In this document: positions 10,301-16,841 of the stretch, one piece after another
Numbering within the stretch: the first letter of the stretch is position 1
Layout of the letters: the number at the start of each line of letters is the position of its first letter
Source: an uncultured Lentisphaerota bacterium
Lineage (GTDB): Bacteria > Verrucomicrobiota > Kiritimatiellia > RFP12 > UBA1067
NCBI GenBank assembly: GCA_946413265.1
Contig: CAMKJU010000017.1
Span: 1 to 54,697 of the forward strand
DNA length: 54,697 nucleotides
Direction: 5' to 3'
The notes under the pieces: generated by a model
The model's input: the letters and a program-made list of their open reading frames with translations, nothing else
Database searches by the model: none
What the model was told of the DNA's origin: nothing
Program-made: the position numbers and the translations under genes

Positions 10301-12441
10301 CGAAGGAGGAGGAGTCGGTCATCAAGGAGGTGGAGGAGCAGGAACTGGCCTTCAACAACCAGCTCATCGCCATCTACGGCACCCCCTACTCCGGCGACAT
10401 CGGCGCGGGCGGCACCTATCCGCAGGGATACGACGGCCCGGACATCTACAACTACACCTACATGGACCTGACGCCCTACGGCATCATCGATTCGCTGCAG
10501 ACAACCTTCACCAACTCCTACAAGATCGTGGAGCGCGACACCGGCCATTACGTCGGCCTCGGCTGGAAATACAAGAACGAGCGCGACTGGCTGGGCAACG
10601 AGAAGCCCGGCTATTACGAGGAGATTCCCATCTACTACGTCGTGAACGACGGCGGCATCCGCATGAAGCCGCTCACGATCACCGGCTCGCGCCGCGCGGA
10701 AGGCTCGATCCAGGCCGCCTACCGCAACTACCTCAAGGCTTACCTCAAGGTCAAGGAGGTGATGACCAACTACGACACCAAGCTGACCATCCTCAAGGAA
10801 GGCGTGAATCTCGCCCACAGCATGGAGAAGTCGCTTTGGCAGACGGTCGCCGTGGAGTTCGGCGTGGTGGCTTCCACGTTCAAGACGGACCCGATGGAGA
10901 ACGACCACGAAATCGAACTGGGCACTCTCGGCATCGAAATCCTGAAGCTGCAATCCAGTTTCACCGAAAATTCGATTCCCAGCGTCCAGGGGGCGGGCAT
11001 GACCGTCATCGTCGACCCGAGATCCACGGCGAGTGCGGCCCAAACCGCTCTCAAGATGTCGGGCCTCATGAAGATCGCGGGGTACATGTCCGCGCAATAC
11101 AACCTGCGCTACCACAAGAAGATTGCGGCGGCCGTCATCCAGGGCGTCAAGGGCATCTACGACCTCGAGGAGAAGATCCGCAGCACCTACGACGAGATGC
11201 GCGGGAAGATCGACGAGGCGGCCATGGCGGTCAACCTCGCGCTTCTGGAAATCCAGCCCGCTTTCGCCGACCTGTCGGCGGCCGAGGCCGCCTACCGCGC
11301 CGAGGTGGAGAAGGGCGAACAGCTGCTGGAGCAGCGCGCGCTCTGGCGCCAGCAGGTCGCGAACAACGCCACGGAGCAGCGCTACCTCGACATGTACAAC
11401 CGCGTCCAGCGCAACATCGCGCTCACGAAGTACACCACCGCGTTCGACACCGCGCAGCGCTACGTGTGGGAGCTTGCAAAGGTCTACGACTACGAGACCG
11501 GGCTCCTCTCCACCGATCCGCAGGCCGGCAAGCAGTTCCTCGCGGACATCATCGCGACGCGCGCGCTCGGACAGGAGGGCGTCTCGATCAACAGCGCGAC
11601 CACGGACGGCGGGCTCTACGACGTCGTGAACCGCATGAAGGCGAACTGGGCCGTCCTGAAGCCGCGCCTCGGCATCAACAACCCGGACAAGCCGGCGAAG
11701 TGGTTCTCGCTCCGCCGCGAGCTCTTCCGCATCAAGGAGGGCGCGGACGGCGACGCGGCCTGGCGGAAGGAGCTGGCGAAGTACCGCGTGGACAACATCC
11801 TCACGGATTCCAACTTCCAGCGCCACTGCCAGCCGCCGGCGAGCGCGAACGCCGTCGTCTGCCGCGAGCCCGGGTACATCATCGAGTTCTCGACTTCGAT
11901 CAACAACGCCGAGAACTTCTTCGGCAAGACCCTGCAGTTCGGCGACGGACAGTTCTCCAGCTCCGACTACGCGACGAAGATCGACGCGGTCGGCGTGGAT
12001 CTCGTCGGCCTTGACCAGCTGCCCGGTGGCGCGGGCGTGGAGCCGAACATCTACCTCGTGCCGGTGGGCCTCGATTACATGCGTTCGCCCGCCGGGACGG
12101 ACCGCGCGCTCCTCAGCTGGACCGTCGTCGACCAGGTGATGCCGCTCCCCTACACCGTCGGTTCGGACGAGCTGGACGCGACGGACTGGATCTCGACCTT
12201 CTCGGGCCTCGACGGCACGAGCGACTCGACCGCGACGATCCGCCGCCACTCGACCCTTCGCGCCGGGGCGGACTTCAAGTCCACGCGCCTCGTTGGCCGC
12301 AGCGCCTGGAACGACCGCTGGCTCATCGTCATCCCCGCCTCGGCGATCGACGCAGACCGCGACAGGGCGATGAACCTCATCGAGTCGGGCGTCAAGGACA
12401 TCAAGATCGGCATCCGGGCCTACTCGCGGCAGGGGAACTGA
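4384..12441 (+). CDS. Giant secreted protein of unknown family (2685 aa)
   Basis: One intact 8-kb frame starts with a typical signal peptide (residues 1-18, MKRR then a hydrophobic stretch ending AFA-DG), with AAAGGAAC upstream. I recognise no catalytic domain. Visible features: alternating beta-rich segments to about residue 1400, a Trp/Tyr-rich helical middle (for example WGHYLSALTGYYRLL near residue 1755), a Gly/Tyr-rich loop around residue 2000, a charged coiled-coil-like helical stretch at about 2255-2345, a segment FSLRRELF near 2440, and a final beta-rich domain ending with KIGIRAYSRQGN. There are no InlB repeats in this gene. The 76-bp leader holds a stretch resembling the 'CCACGAAGAACGCACAGAAAC' type repeat seen in related genomes. 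It is probably co-transcribed with the two preceding surface proteins. Function unknown. Confidence 0.8.
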   Translation: MKRRVTISLLLSAFAAFADGPADTDLTLGEVELPVYVHPDGGSAGYTQPTVAYPISTVKAPTAPGEKVTVVSSKDAAMKWELAAWTIGRTLSEQPPDAKLGDFCTDIPFAPDEIDWAATVAANATAIANGQIVFNTGAANGYERVIFTASGATEVTWVRTGGATVTQTYDVGSSSSARPYRIFATRVDEANSAAFIDLTGKFVKFFGDPNLLKSEYAETAPGVSNVVYGIDYNPATTKMLTVRYRTNEETGAIDCPQGQFVLAYYDTETKDHMVAHIVVEICPPNVTTLNAEVGECLKPAGGGYGAERLYAAVAAGLSTENNDPYSPYLEQYTAAQGKEMTDPDHGKLFAIAPTDVSTSSSGMAMPWKVDVFWQTEDPMKTKWNFEHDWYLVSWPENPLRVVVPPSGMPAGCPIVVPTNYVATTGFKLPADVSATYNAHKGELTLNGAHGGQVLVKVSNESGGGCPSYLPVELTDYRDAAVATPTVFEWPVGVELTPRIGLEAGPKARAMSERVDDKLPGFIYEPESLGRNWNPRLYHRPGGSPVLSSDIPTFDDLQAEQSSEDQEDDPFASLQSAIYGVNGVDNAKIQVWWRANFQTERMPVPVSYPALVQNYRVTWDATKVPGLLPEITLASQLGSADPAMTACGGRALLLVETNSTASVDLGGRLLAADAPSAILGFACYVSPDGDATAGHLARWSFGNPRAASDVVVEAMLESDGSDGFQVALTTNGVAAGAHPIKPGEWTGIEVPVSGSAMGRGVTVTYGASDAAAGDSATFVALDSLAIRYGDDYALYDFSFTADDLSTLGGDGTVRTATDDAGNVLTCHNCAIAGAGTPRPFELKLRAENGVSPEIYYENDWSKVGYNPNEEHAFVDAGSDGYVVWAIRDDLNRDATSREPLVMVMYAENGKGRMQAFTVTRTSIFYPEMASAALVGNQLLPPAPIGRLAGSQTSIDATTSAFGFDDNAVAYRDRKNGLWARRDGVTAAKYGYPMQSGFYFPSLAEQPAVGTPIAWLACRNVANPSLGDVTNITAAANWYWTVNWPTNVPTLKIGQVLTKATQGLPEMWNAASMAVCYPNPSPADVAVGASDGAPVVKLIDPTVVQTSTNTLSVKSSFPDEYGFVLGASGTTFLRKGKYYFTGLPPSISDRFYVTVEDGGILNPGLHATMNLVGQLVEKESGGSYLELNVLTDAERDAIKALCVLDPVQKAVEVAAWNAAADSLAVTEVEPSPRTNFGIAIPSDGQKEMTLAFPSGATYTNWLNKIANDDSVLVTNRFTVSEFEFSNLGTLLTVLAGKEADIPGAAFATWDEDDCRVVKVKDARLEYAKSRYEELGLDKYLGLKWDDVASNETSVAVAFVKGRFDWKTEESPAANTYLARDHYALIADGTGIGYVTLIENDNPDPTQVPEGLPVRMHVVKVVPELYADGIAVLSDSLNKLSEKLTLLYRTPLGSTAGKYEFQWCYTTPDADGAVPEKGTSYWKDKALDAGLVSVQLGQNGANMQDYVNTYYTLRYRPVKGSQTWNLLAAAHPEWTSDEQFWSPWADEQLAEGWLQRVLNSLTPFAQRVEDFYNNPSDIAFTMLEQIGRPYQGDVALNNDNLSEVGLLELYQTVFNRAESLLIASGGNNIDMSKQLLLAQTRMGEFYSLLGAEAYSDAKNPLISAGADGQQFPSGTFSFANQVPSLLDEELALLRGRTSATAFPRMTEAPLYNRLAWNLTKGITEGEPAYVANYGIRARDGILDVNCAAAQYPQGHGDAWGHYLSALTGYYRLLRNPYFDWTAAMGEMLMDQKLMNVDYQDEQKFADAAVKLVQAGTDAMDLTLRKAYKENGGDAAAAYFDSDEEQAFGYGEWATRTGMAAAYSWMTVNALLPTNDAPYQAFTDKGISKINRVTASELPVLASSVRVIENKLNGFEAGANPLGLSENAIPFDIDPDRLAQKDSHFEQILERAEKSLANCRTVLGYASECGSRLAQISKEEESVIKEVEEQELAFNNQLIAIYGTPYSGDIGAGGTYPQGYDGPDIYNYTYMDLTPYGIIDSLQTTFTNSYKIVERDTGHYVGLGWKYKNERDWLGNEKPGYYEEIPIYYVVNDGGIRMKPLTITGSRRAEGSIQAAYRNYLKAYLKVKEVMTNYDTKLTILKEGVNLAHSMEKSLWQTVAVEFGVVASTFKTDPMENDHEIELGTLGIEILKLQSSFTENSIPSVQGAGMTVIVDPRSTASAAQTALKMSGLMKIAGYMSAQYNLRYHKKIAAAVIQGVKGIYDLEEKIRSTYDEMRGKIDEAAMAVNLALLEIQPAFADLSAAEAAYRAEVEKGEQLLEQRALWRQQVANNATEQRYLDMYNRVQRNIALTKYTTAFDTAQRYVWELAKVYDYETGLLSTDPQAGKQFLADIIATRALGQEGVSINSATTDGGLYDVVNRMKANWAVLKPRLGINNPDKPAKWFSLRRELFRIKEGADGDAAWRKELAKYRVDNILTDSNFQRHCQPPASANAVVCREPGYIIEFSTSINNAENFFGKTLQFGDGQFSSSDYATKIDAVGVDLVGLDQLPGGAGVEPNIYLVPVGLDYMRSPAGTDRALLSWTVVDQVMPLPYTVGSDELDATDWISTFSGLDGTSDSTATIRRHSTLRAGADFKSTRLVGRSAWNDRWLIVIPASAIDADRDRAMNLIESGVKDIKIGIRAYSRQGN

Positions 12442-12445
12442 GGAT

Positions 12446-12520
12446 TGTTGCCAATGTTGCCAGTTTCCAATGTTGCCAATGACCAATTGGGATTGGGAAT
12501 TGGAATTGGCAACATTGAGC
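12446..12520. repeat. TTGCCAATG repeat with dyad symmetry, copy 1
   Basis: Directly after the giant gene the sequence cycles through TTGCCAATG/TTGCCAGT units, then a central CCAATTGG palindrome, then the reverse complement ATTGGCAACATTG. The whole forms a long imperfect hairpin. A second, related copy lies at 23140-23246. It is a dispersed repeat family of unknown role; as a terminator it would lack a T-run. Confidence 0.65.
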
Positions 12521-12609
12521 TCGCGCCATGTTCTGTAACCTTCCGGCGATTCGCGCGTAAACAGGGCGAAACAGCTTCAACCATTCAACCATAAAAAGGA
12601 GACGGCAAC

Positions 12610-14067
12610 ATGGCAGACTTCAACATCAACGCGCTCGGCGCATTCAGGAACATCGACTTCGGCAACGCCGACGCCATCGTCAACATCAAACAGGGCGGCG
12701 GCGTGGAGCGGAACGGCAAGCTCGGCAGCCTCTTCTGCAAGATGTTTCGCTCGTCCGCGACCGAGGCCAACAACAACGCCGCGCGTACCGAGCTGCTCAG
12801 GGCGCTCGGCCAGGGCTTCGGCATCGAGGGCATGACCGAAAAGGACGGCAAGACGCGCTTCTCCGCCGATTTCATGGCAAAGCTGGAGAGAATCCTCGGG
12901 CGCGACGTCTTCAAAGCCGCCGACTTCGAGCTGAACAGCGACGGCTCCGTCGCCTCCGGCAAGCCGCTCACGCAGCGCCGCATCCAGGCCATCGTCGAGA
13001 AGGCGGGAATCTACGCCAATACGGGCTTCAGCGTCGGGGCCTACCGGCAGAAGCTGGAGTCGATCAAGAAGGATCTCGGCATCGCCGGACTTTCCGGCGC
13101 CCAGCTCGACGCGCTCAACAAGAACGAAAAGACGCCGAGTATGACGAAGCTCTTCATCCACGTGGCCAAGTCGCTCGACTTCCTCGAGGGGCTGGAGTTC
13201 GGCAAGCCCGCCCTGGATAAGAAGACCGGCAAGCCCCTCGGCTACTACACCTACTCGAAGAACGAGGACACGTCGTTCATCCGTCTCGACCCGACGCTGG
13301 CGTACAACCTCGAGATTGGCGATGACGTGTCGAACTGGCACGACAACCGCTTCGAGTTCCGCATGCCGGGCTCCAAGGCCGACGACTACCAGCCCTTGAA
13401 CGGGAACCTGGGCGACTTCGAGCACGGCTTCAACCACCGGCTCTTCCTGGCTCTCGGCGGGGAACTCATCCACACCGAGCGCGCCCACTTCGACAGCAGC
13501 GGCACCGACATCGAGCCGCTCAAGAAATACATCGCCCAGACCATTCAGCTCTTCGCGCAGAAGATGGTGGACGTCTATCTCGAATGCAAGGCCGAAGGCA
13601 AGATGGACGCGTTCCGCGCCCACTGCGAGGAACCGGGCGCCTGCATGGAGGAGAAGGGCATGCGGCTGACGAAATTCGAGGAAGAGCACTTAGCGCCGCC
13701 CGCGCAGGAGGGGACGGGCCTGACCAAGGCCGAAGCCGCCGAGCTCGAACGCATCGCGAACCAGGCCGTCGGCGACAACGCCCCGCCGGACAAGTCCGAA
13801 GACCTGCTCTACGGCGTCATCGACGCGCTCAACCAGGGCGACAAAAAGCTCAACGCCTCCGAAAACTGGGCCGATTTCTCCGCGGCCGCCAAGGAGAAGC
13901 TCGTCGGCAAGACGGCGAAGATCGTGGTTCCGTTCAAGGACGAAGCGTCCGACTTCTATAAATTCAAGCCGCTCGTCGTGGACGGCAAGGAGGTCGTCCG
14001 CCCGCTCACCGCAGAGGACATCGACACGATCGGCAAGGCCTGCCTCTTCAACTCCGTGAACATCTGA
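12610..14067 (+). CDS. Candidate type III secretion effector (485 aa)
   Basis: No signal peptide. It starts after AAAAAGGAGACGG and begins M-A-D-F-N-I-N, sharing the 'IN' near residue 6 with four downstream proteins. Residues about 50-135 are a divergent form of their common N-terminal module: NNAARTELLRALGQGFG, a helix with an LGRD turn, an acidic loop, then GKPLTQRRIQAI (GKPLTARRI in the others). The rest is an alpha/beta region without a family I recognise. It lacks the C-terminal beta module of the other four. The gene is followed after 21 bp by a CesT-like chaperone gene, so chaperone and substrate pairing is likely. The effector role is inferred from this context. Confidence 0.6.
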   Translation: MADFNINALGAFRNIDFGNADAIVNIKQGGGVERNGKLGSLFCKMFRSSATEANNNAARTELLRALGQGFGIEGMTEKDGKTRFSADFMAKLERILGRDVFKAADFELNSDGSVASGKPLTQRRIQAIVEKAGIYANTGFSVGAYRQKLESIKKDLGIAGLSGAQLDALNKNEKTPSMTKLFIHVAKSLDFLEGLEFGKPALDKKTGKPLGYYTYSKNEDTSFIRLDPTLAYNLEIGDDVSNWHDNRFEFRMPGSKADDYQPLNGNLGDFEHGFNHRLFLALGGELIHTERAHFDSSGTDIEPLKKYIAQTIQLFAQKMVDVYLECKAEGKMDAFRAHCEEPGACMEEKGMRLTKFEEEHLAPPAQEGTGLTKAEAAELERIANQAVGDNAPPDKSEDLLYGVIDALNQGDKKLNASENWADFSAAAKEKLVGKTAKIVVPFKDEASDFYKFKPLVVDGKEVVRPLTAEDIDTIGKACLFNSVNI

Positions 14068-14088
14068 CGGAATCGACCGGAGGCAACC

Positions 14089-14556
14089 ATGGAACTCAAG
14101 GAACTGACATCCGCCTTCGCGGCGAAAATGGGCATCGACGGGCTGACGGTGGAGGACGGCGTCTGCGCCCTGGAGATCGACGGCATCCCCCTGCAGATCG
14201 CGGAGACGGCCGCCGGCGGGGCGCTGCTGGCGACCGCCGTCGTGGGACCGCCGCCGCCGGAGAAGACCGAGGCGTTCCTAGACCTGCTGCTGGAGGCCAA
14301 CACGGAGACGTTCGGCCCGCAGGACCGGGCCATCGGGAAGATTCACGACACCGGCGAGGTGGTGCTGCAGTGGCGCATCCCGACCCGCGACGTGGAGCTG
14401 GACGGCTTCTGCGCGGAGCTCGAGGCGTTCGTGAACCAGGTCGAGCAGTGGCGGCTGGCGCTGGAGAACTTCCGCCCCGCCGCGGAAGAGGCCGCCGCCC
14501 GCGACGAGGAGGCCCCCGCCATGGGCCTGCCCTCCTCCGGCTTCATCAGCGTCTAG
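14089..14556 (+). CDS. CesT-like type III secretion chaperone
   Basis: 155 acidic residues with the layout of the CesT/Tir-chaperone family: an N-terminal helix (MELKELTSAFAAKMGI), a strand pair around VCALEIDGIPLQI, a second beta stretch ending PPPPEKTEAFLDLLLEAN, then a strand-turn-strand (TGEVVLQWRIP) and a long C-terminal helix ending EQWRLALENFRP. Such proteins are cytoplasmic dimers that bind N-terminal segments of type III substrates and keep them unfolded and targeted. A paralogue sharing the EAN, DTGE, NFRPAAEEAA and RDEEA stretches lies at 22572. Start supported by CGGAGG. It lies 21 bp after one effector candidate and 85 bp before another. Confidence 0.78.
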   Translation: MELKELTSAFAAKMGIDGLTVEDGVCALEIDGIPLQIAETAAGGALLATAVVGPPPPEKTEAFLDLLLEANTETFGPQDRAIGKIHDTGEVVLQWRIPTRDVELDGFCAELEAFVNQVEQWRLALENFRPAAEEAAARDEEAPAMGLPSSGFISV

Positions 14557-14576
14557 CGGCCCCGCGGCGTTTCCTC

Positions 14577-14624
14577 TTTCAACCGTTCAACCTTTCAACT
14601 TTTCAACCTTTCAACTTTTCAACT
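14577..14624. repeat. TTTCAAC octamer array upstream of effector gene
   Basis: About six imperfect 7-8 bp units of TTTCAACC/TTTCAACT run up to the AGGAGACATCC leader of the next gene. Arrays of the same unit precede the genes at 16842, 19141 and 23832, and a two-unit trace precedes 12610. Confidence 0.8.
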
Positions 14625-14641
14625 GGACACAGGAGACATCC

Positions 14642-16783
14642 ATGGCACTCGACATCAACGCAAGCCTCGCCACGTTCAAGATGTTCACGGACTTCGCGCA
14701 GCAGCGCGTGGACGAGGGCAAGGGCAAGTCGATCGCCCGCGCGAACAACGCCGAGGCGGGAGGACTCGCCGGCCGCACCATCACGGCCGCGAAGGGCGAC
14801 TGGGTCGGCAACGTCGGCCGCCTCAGGACCAACCAGAGGGCGAACAACGAAGCGCGCACGCTCTTCCGCGATGCGATCGTCGGCATGTTCGGCGGGGAGT
14901 CGCGAGTCCCGTCCGGCGTCTGGGACGCGATGCGCCTCGAGGACTACGACAAGGGCAGGCCCCTCACCGCCCGCCGCATCATGGCGGTGAAGGCCGCGAT
15001 CGAGAGCGCCCCGCCGGCCCCGCCGGCCCCGCTCACCCCCGAAACGGCCCTGGAAAAGGCCAGGGCGAACGCCGCCGCCGTTTATGGAAAACTGGACAGG
15101 GACGGCATCCTGGCGACGCCGGAGCAGATCGACGAGGTCGTCCAGGCCGCCATCGACCGGGCCGGCGCCGATCCGGACGCGCTCGAAGTCGTCGTGGAGA
15201 ACATCAAGCGACTGCTCAACGGGTCCGGCGACAATCTCCGCTCCGCCGAGGACATCAGGAAAAGGGTGGACAAAATCATCGGCAATCTCAACGAAATCCG
15301 CGAGGCGGCCGGTGGCGACGACACCATCGTGAGGCGCGGCGTGGACGCGCTCAAGGGACTCAACGGGAAGTCCCTGGACCAGGGACTCTTCGCCGCGATG
15401 ATCCGGCTGAGCCGGAGCGCCGCCGTCGGCAGCGTCGCGAAAATCACCACCAGGTCGAGCGCCCTCGATCTGCACAAGGCCGTCGCGCAATTCGAGAAGG
15501 CGGTTCACGCCGTCTCCGTGGAATCGAAGGCGGACGCGCTCGACGGCGCCGACGAAAAAGACGTCTGCCGGGACTTCATCGCCGGTCTGGTTCTCGACAA
15601 GTGCGGAACGGCGGCCTGCCGCAACATTCAGGCCGCGCTGAGCGCCCCCTCCGCCTCCAAGCTCCTGGCGATCTACAACGACATCTCCATGGGCGAGTTC
15701 GACAAATCCGCGGCGAAAGGCGGTCTGCGGTATCACGTGCAGGGCCAAGGCGGCACCCACGCCAAAGTCCTGTCCATGATGCACATGGCGATAAACTTGA
15801 AATTCGGCGCGACCCGCGATGAGCTCCGCAGGGGAATTTCCGACTACGAAGGCCAAATCGACATGAGGAACGGCGCCGAGGAGAAGGCGATCACCCGCGA
15901 CATCGTCCCCGCCGCCGCCGCGGCCTGCGAACGCGAACGCCGGCAATACGCGAACAACATCGTGCCGGGCGACGGCGAGGCGGCCGGGTTCGTGCGCGAC
16001 CTGTATCTCAAGCGCATGGGGCCGCATCCCATGGACCCCCGGGACGCCATCCGCCATCCGCGCAACCAAACCGCCTTCCCGCTGCTCAACTGGACCATGG
16101 CCTCGGCGTGCAAGAAGTTCGCGGCGGGCCGGTTCGAGGACACCGCCTTCGCAAAGGATCGCGCAACCGGACCGGAGGTGAAGCTCCCCGGCGGCGGCGA
16201 ACTCTCCCGGGATCCCCTCGAAGCCCGGGACCAGATCGCCTCCCTCCTCACGAAGGGGGAGAAAAAGTCATTCGGAGAGCTCGACCCCGCGCAGCAGAAG
16301 AAGGCTTGGATCGTCATGTCCTTCCTTTCCGGCGAAATGGACAGAATCTCCCACGAAACCGAGTCCAGGAACCTCGATCCCCAGGGTGCGGGCAAGACAT
16401 ACGAACTCGGAAACGAAGCCATGAAGCAGCCGGGCGAAATCACGCTTGAACTTGACAAGAACGGCTCGGTGACGGTGCAGTTCAACGGAACCCGGCATCC
16501 CCAGTCGATCATCGCCGCGGACGGCAAGGGAAAAAGCCGGACCATGAACCTCGGCGAAGGCAGCACGATTCGCACCGGACTGATGATCAAAATCGACGCC
16601 AAGGACTTCGACCGCTTCGTCCAGCAGGACTTCACGCAGTTCGACGATTCCAACCTCACCGCCATCATGGACGCCCCCGACGGCACGAAGAAACTCGACG
16701 GCGTGGCGAATGGCATCCCCGACAAATTCCGGTTTTCATGGGACACAACCATCGAAACCACGGCCCACTACGACCTCCGGTAA
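14642..16783 (+). CDS. Candidate type III secretion effector, LTARRI family (713 aa)
   Basis: No signal peptide; SD AGGAGA. It begins M-A-L-D-I-N. Residues 1-125 are the shared N-terminal module: a first amphipathic helix, WVGNVGR, NNEARTLFRDAIVGMFGG, then GVWDAM and KGRPLTARRI. Residues about 140-360 are a helical domain clearly homologous to the neighbour at 16842 (both contain an LRxxxDIRxxV helix, GLF, LHKAVAxFxxAV and an ASKLLAIY/TSKQLLAFY motif). Residues about 546-713 form the shared C-terminal module: a helix with a MSFLSGEMDRI core followed by beta strands. Codon use matches the GC-rich surroundings. The effector call rests on the adjacent CesT-like genes and the common N-terminus; function unknown. 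Confidence 0.65.
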   Translation: MALDINASLATFKMFTDFAQQRVDEGKGKSIARANNAEAGGLAGRTITAAKGDWVGNVGRLRTNQRANNEARTLFRDAIVGMFGGESRVPSGVWDAMRLEDYDKGRPLTARRIMAVKAAIESAPPAPPAPLTPETALEKARANAAAVYGKLDRDGILATPEQIDEVVQAAIDRAGADPDALEVVVENIKRLLNGSGDNLRSAEDIRKRVDKIIGNLNEIREAAGGDDTIVRRGVDALKGLNGKSLDQGLFAAMIRLSRSAAVGSVAKITTRSSALDLHKAVAQFEKAVHAVSVESKADALDGADEKDVCRDFIAGLVLDKCGTAACRNIQAALSAPSASKLLAIYNDISMGEFDKSAAKGGLRYHVQGQGGTHAKVLSMMHMAINLKFGATRDELRRGISDYEGQIDMRNGAEEKAITRDIVPAAAAACERERRQYANNIVPGDGEAAGFVRDLYLKRMGPHPMDPRDAIRHPRNQTAFPLLNWTMASACKKFAAGRFEDTAFAKDRATGPEVKLPGGGELSRDPLEARDQIASLLTKGEKKSFGELDPAQQKKAWIVMSFLSGEMDRISHETESRNLDPQGAGKTYELGNEAMKQPGEITLELDKNGSVTVQFNGTRHPQSIIAADGKGKSRTMNLGEGSTIRTGLMIKIDAKDFDRFVQQDFTQFDDSNLTAIMDAPDGTKKLDGVANGIPDKFRFSWDTTIETTAHYDLR

Positions 16784-16800
16784 TCGCATTTCCGCCGCCG

Positions 16801-16830
16801 TTCAACTTTTCAACCTTTCAACCTTTCAAC
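16801..16830. repeat. TTTCAAC octamer array
   Basis: Four units of TTCAACTT/TTCAACCT lie between the stop of one effector gene and the AGGAGACATCC leader of the next. Array and leader together are almost the same as those at 14577-14641. Confidence 0.8.
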
Positions 16831-16841
16831 AGGAGACATCC

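Noticed and set aside
4384-12441. Resemblance of the giant protein to insecticidal Tc toxin A subunits (size, coiled coil, FSLRRELF near the C-terminus).
   Set aside because: The similarity is only in length and general layout; no TcB/TcC partner genes are nearby, and the protein has a signal peptide, unlike TcA.
4357-12486. Very long open frame on the minus strand opposite the giant gene (2709 codons).
   Set aside because: It mirrors the GC-rich codon pattern of the plus-strand gene, is Arg/His/Val-rich without domains, and has no ribosome-binding site; the plus strand has the signal peptide and sensible composition.
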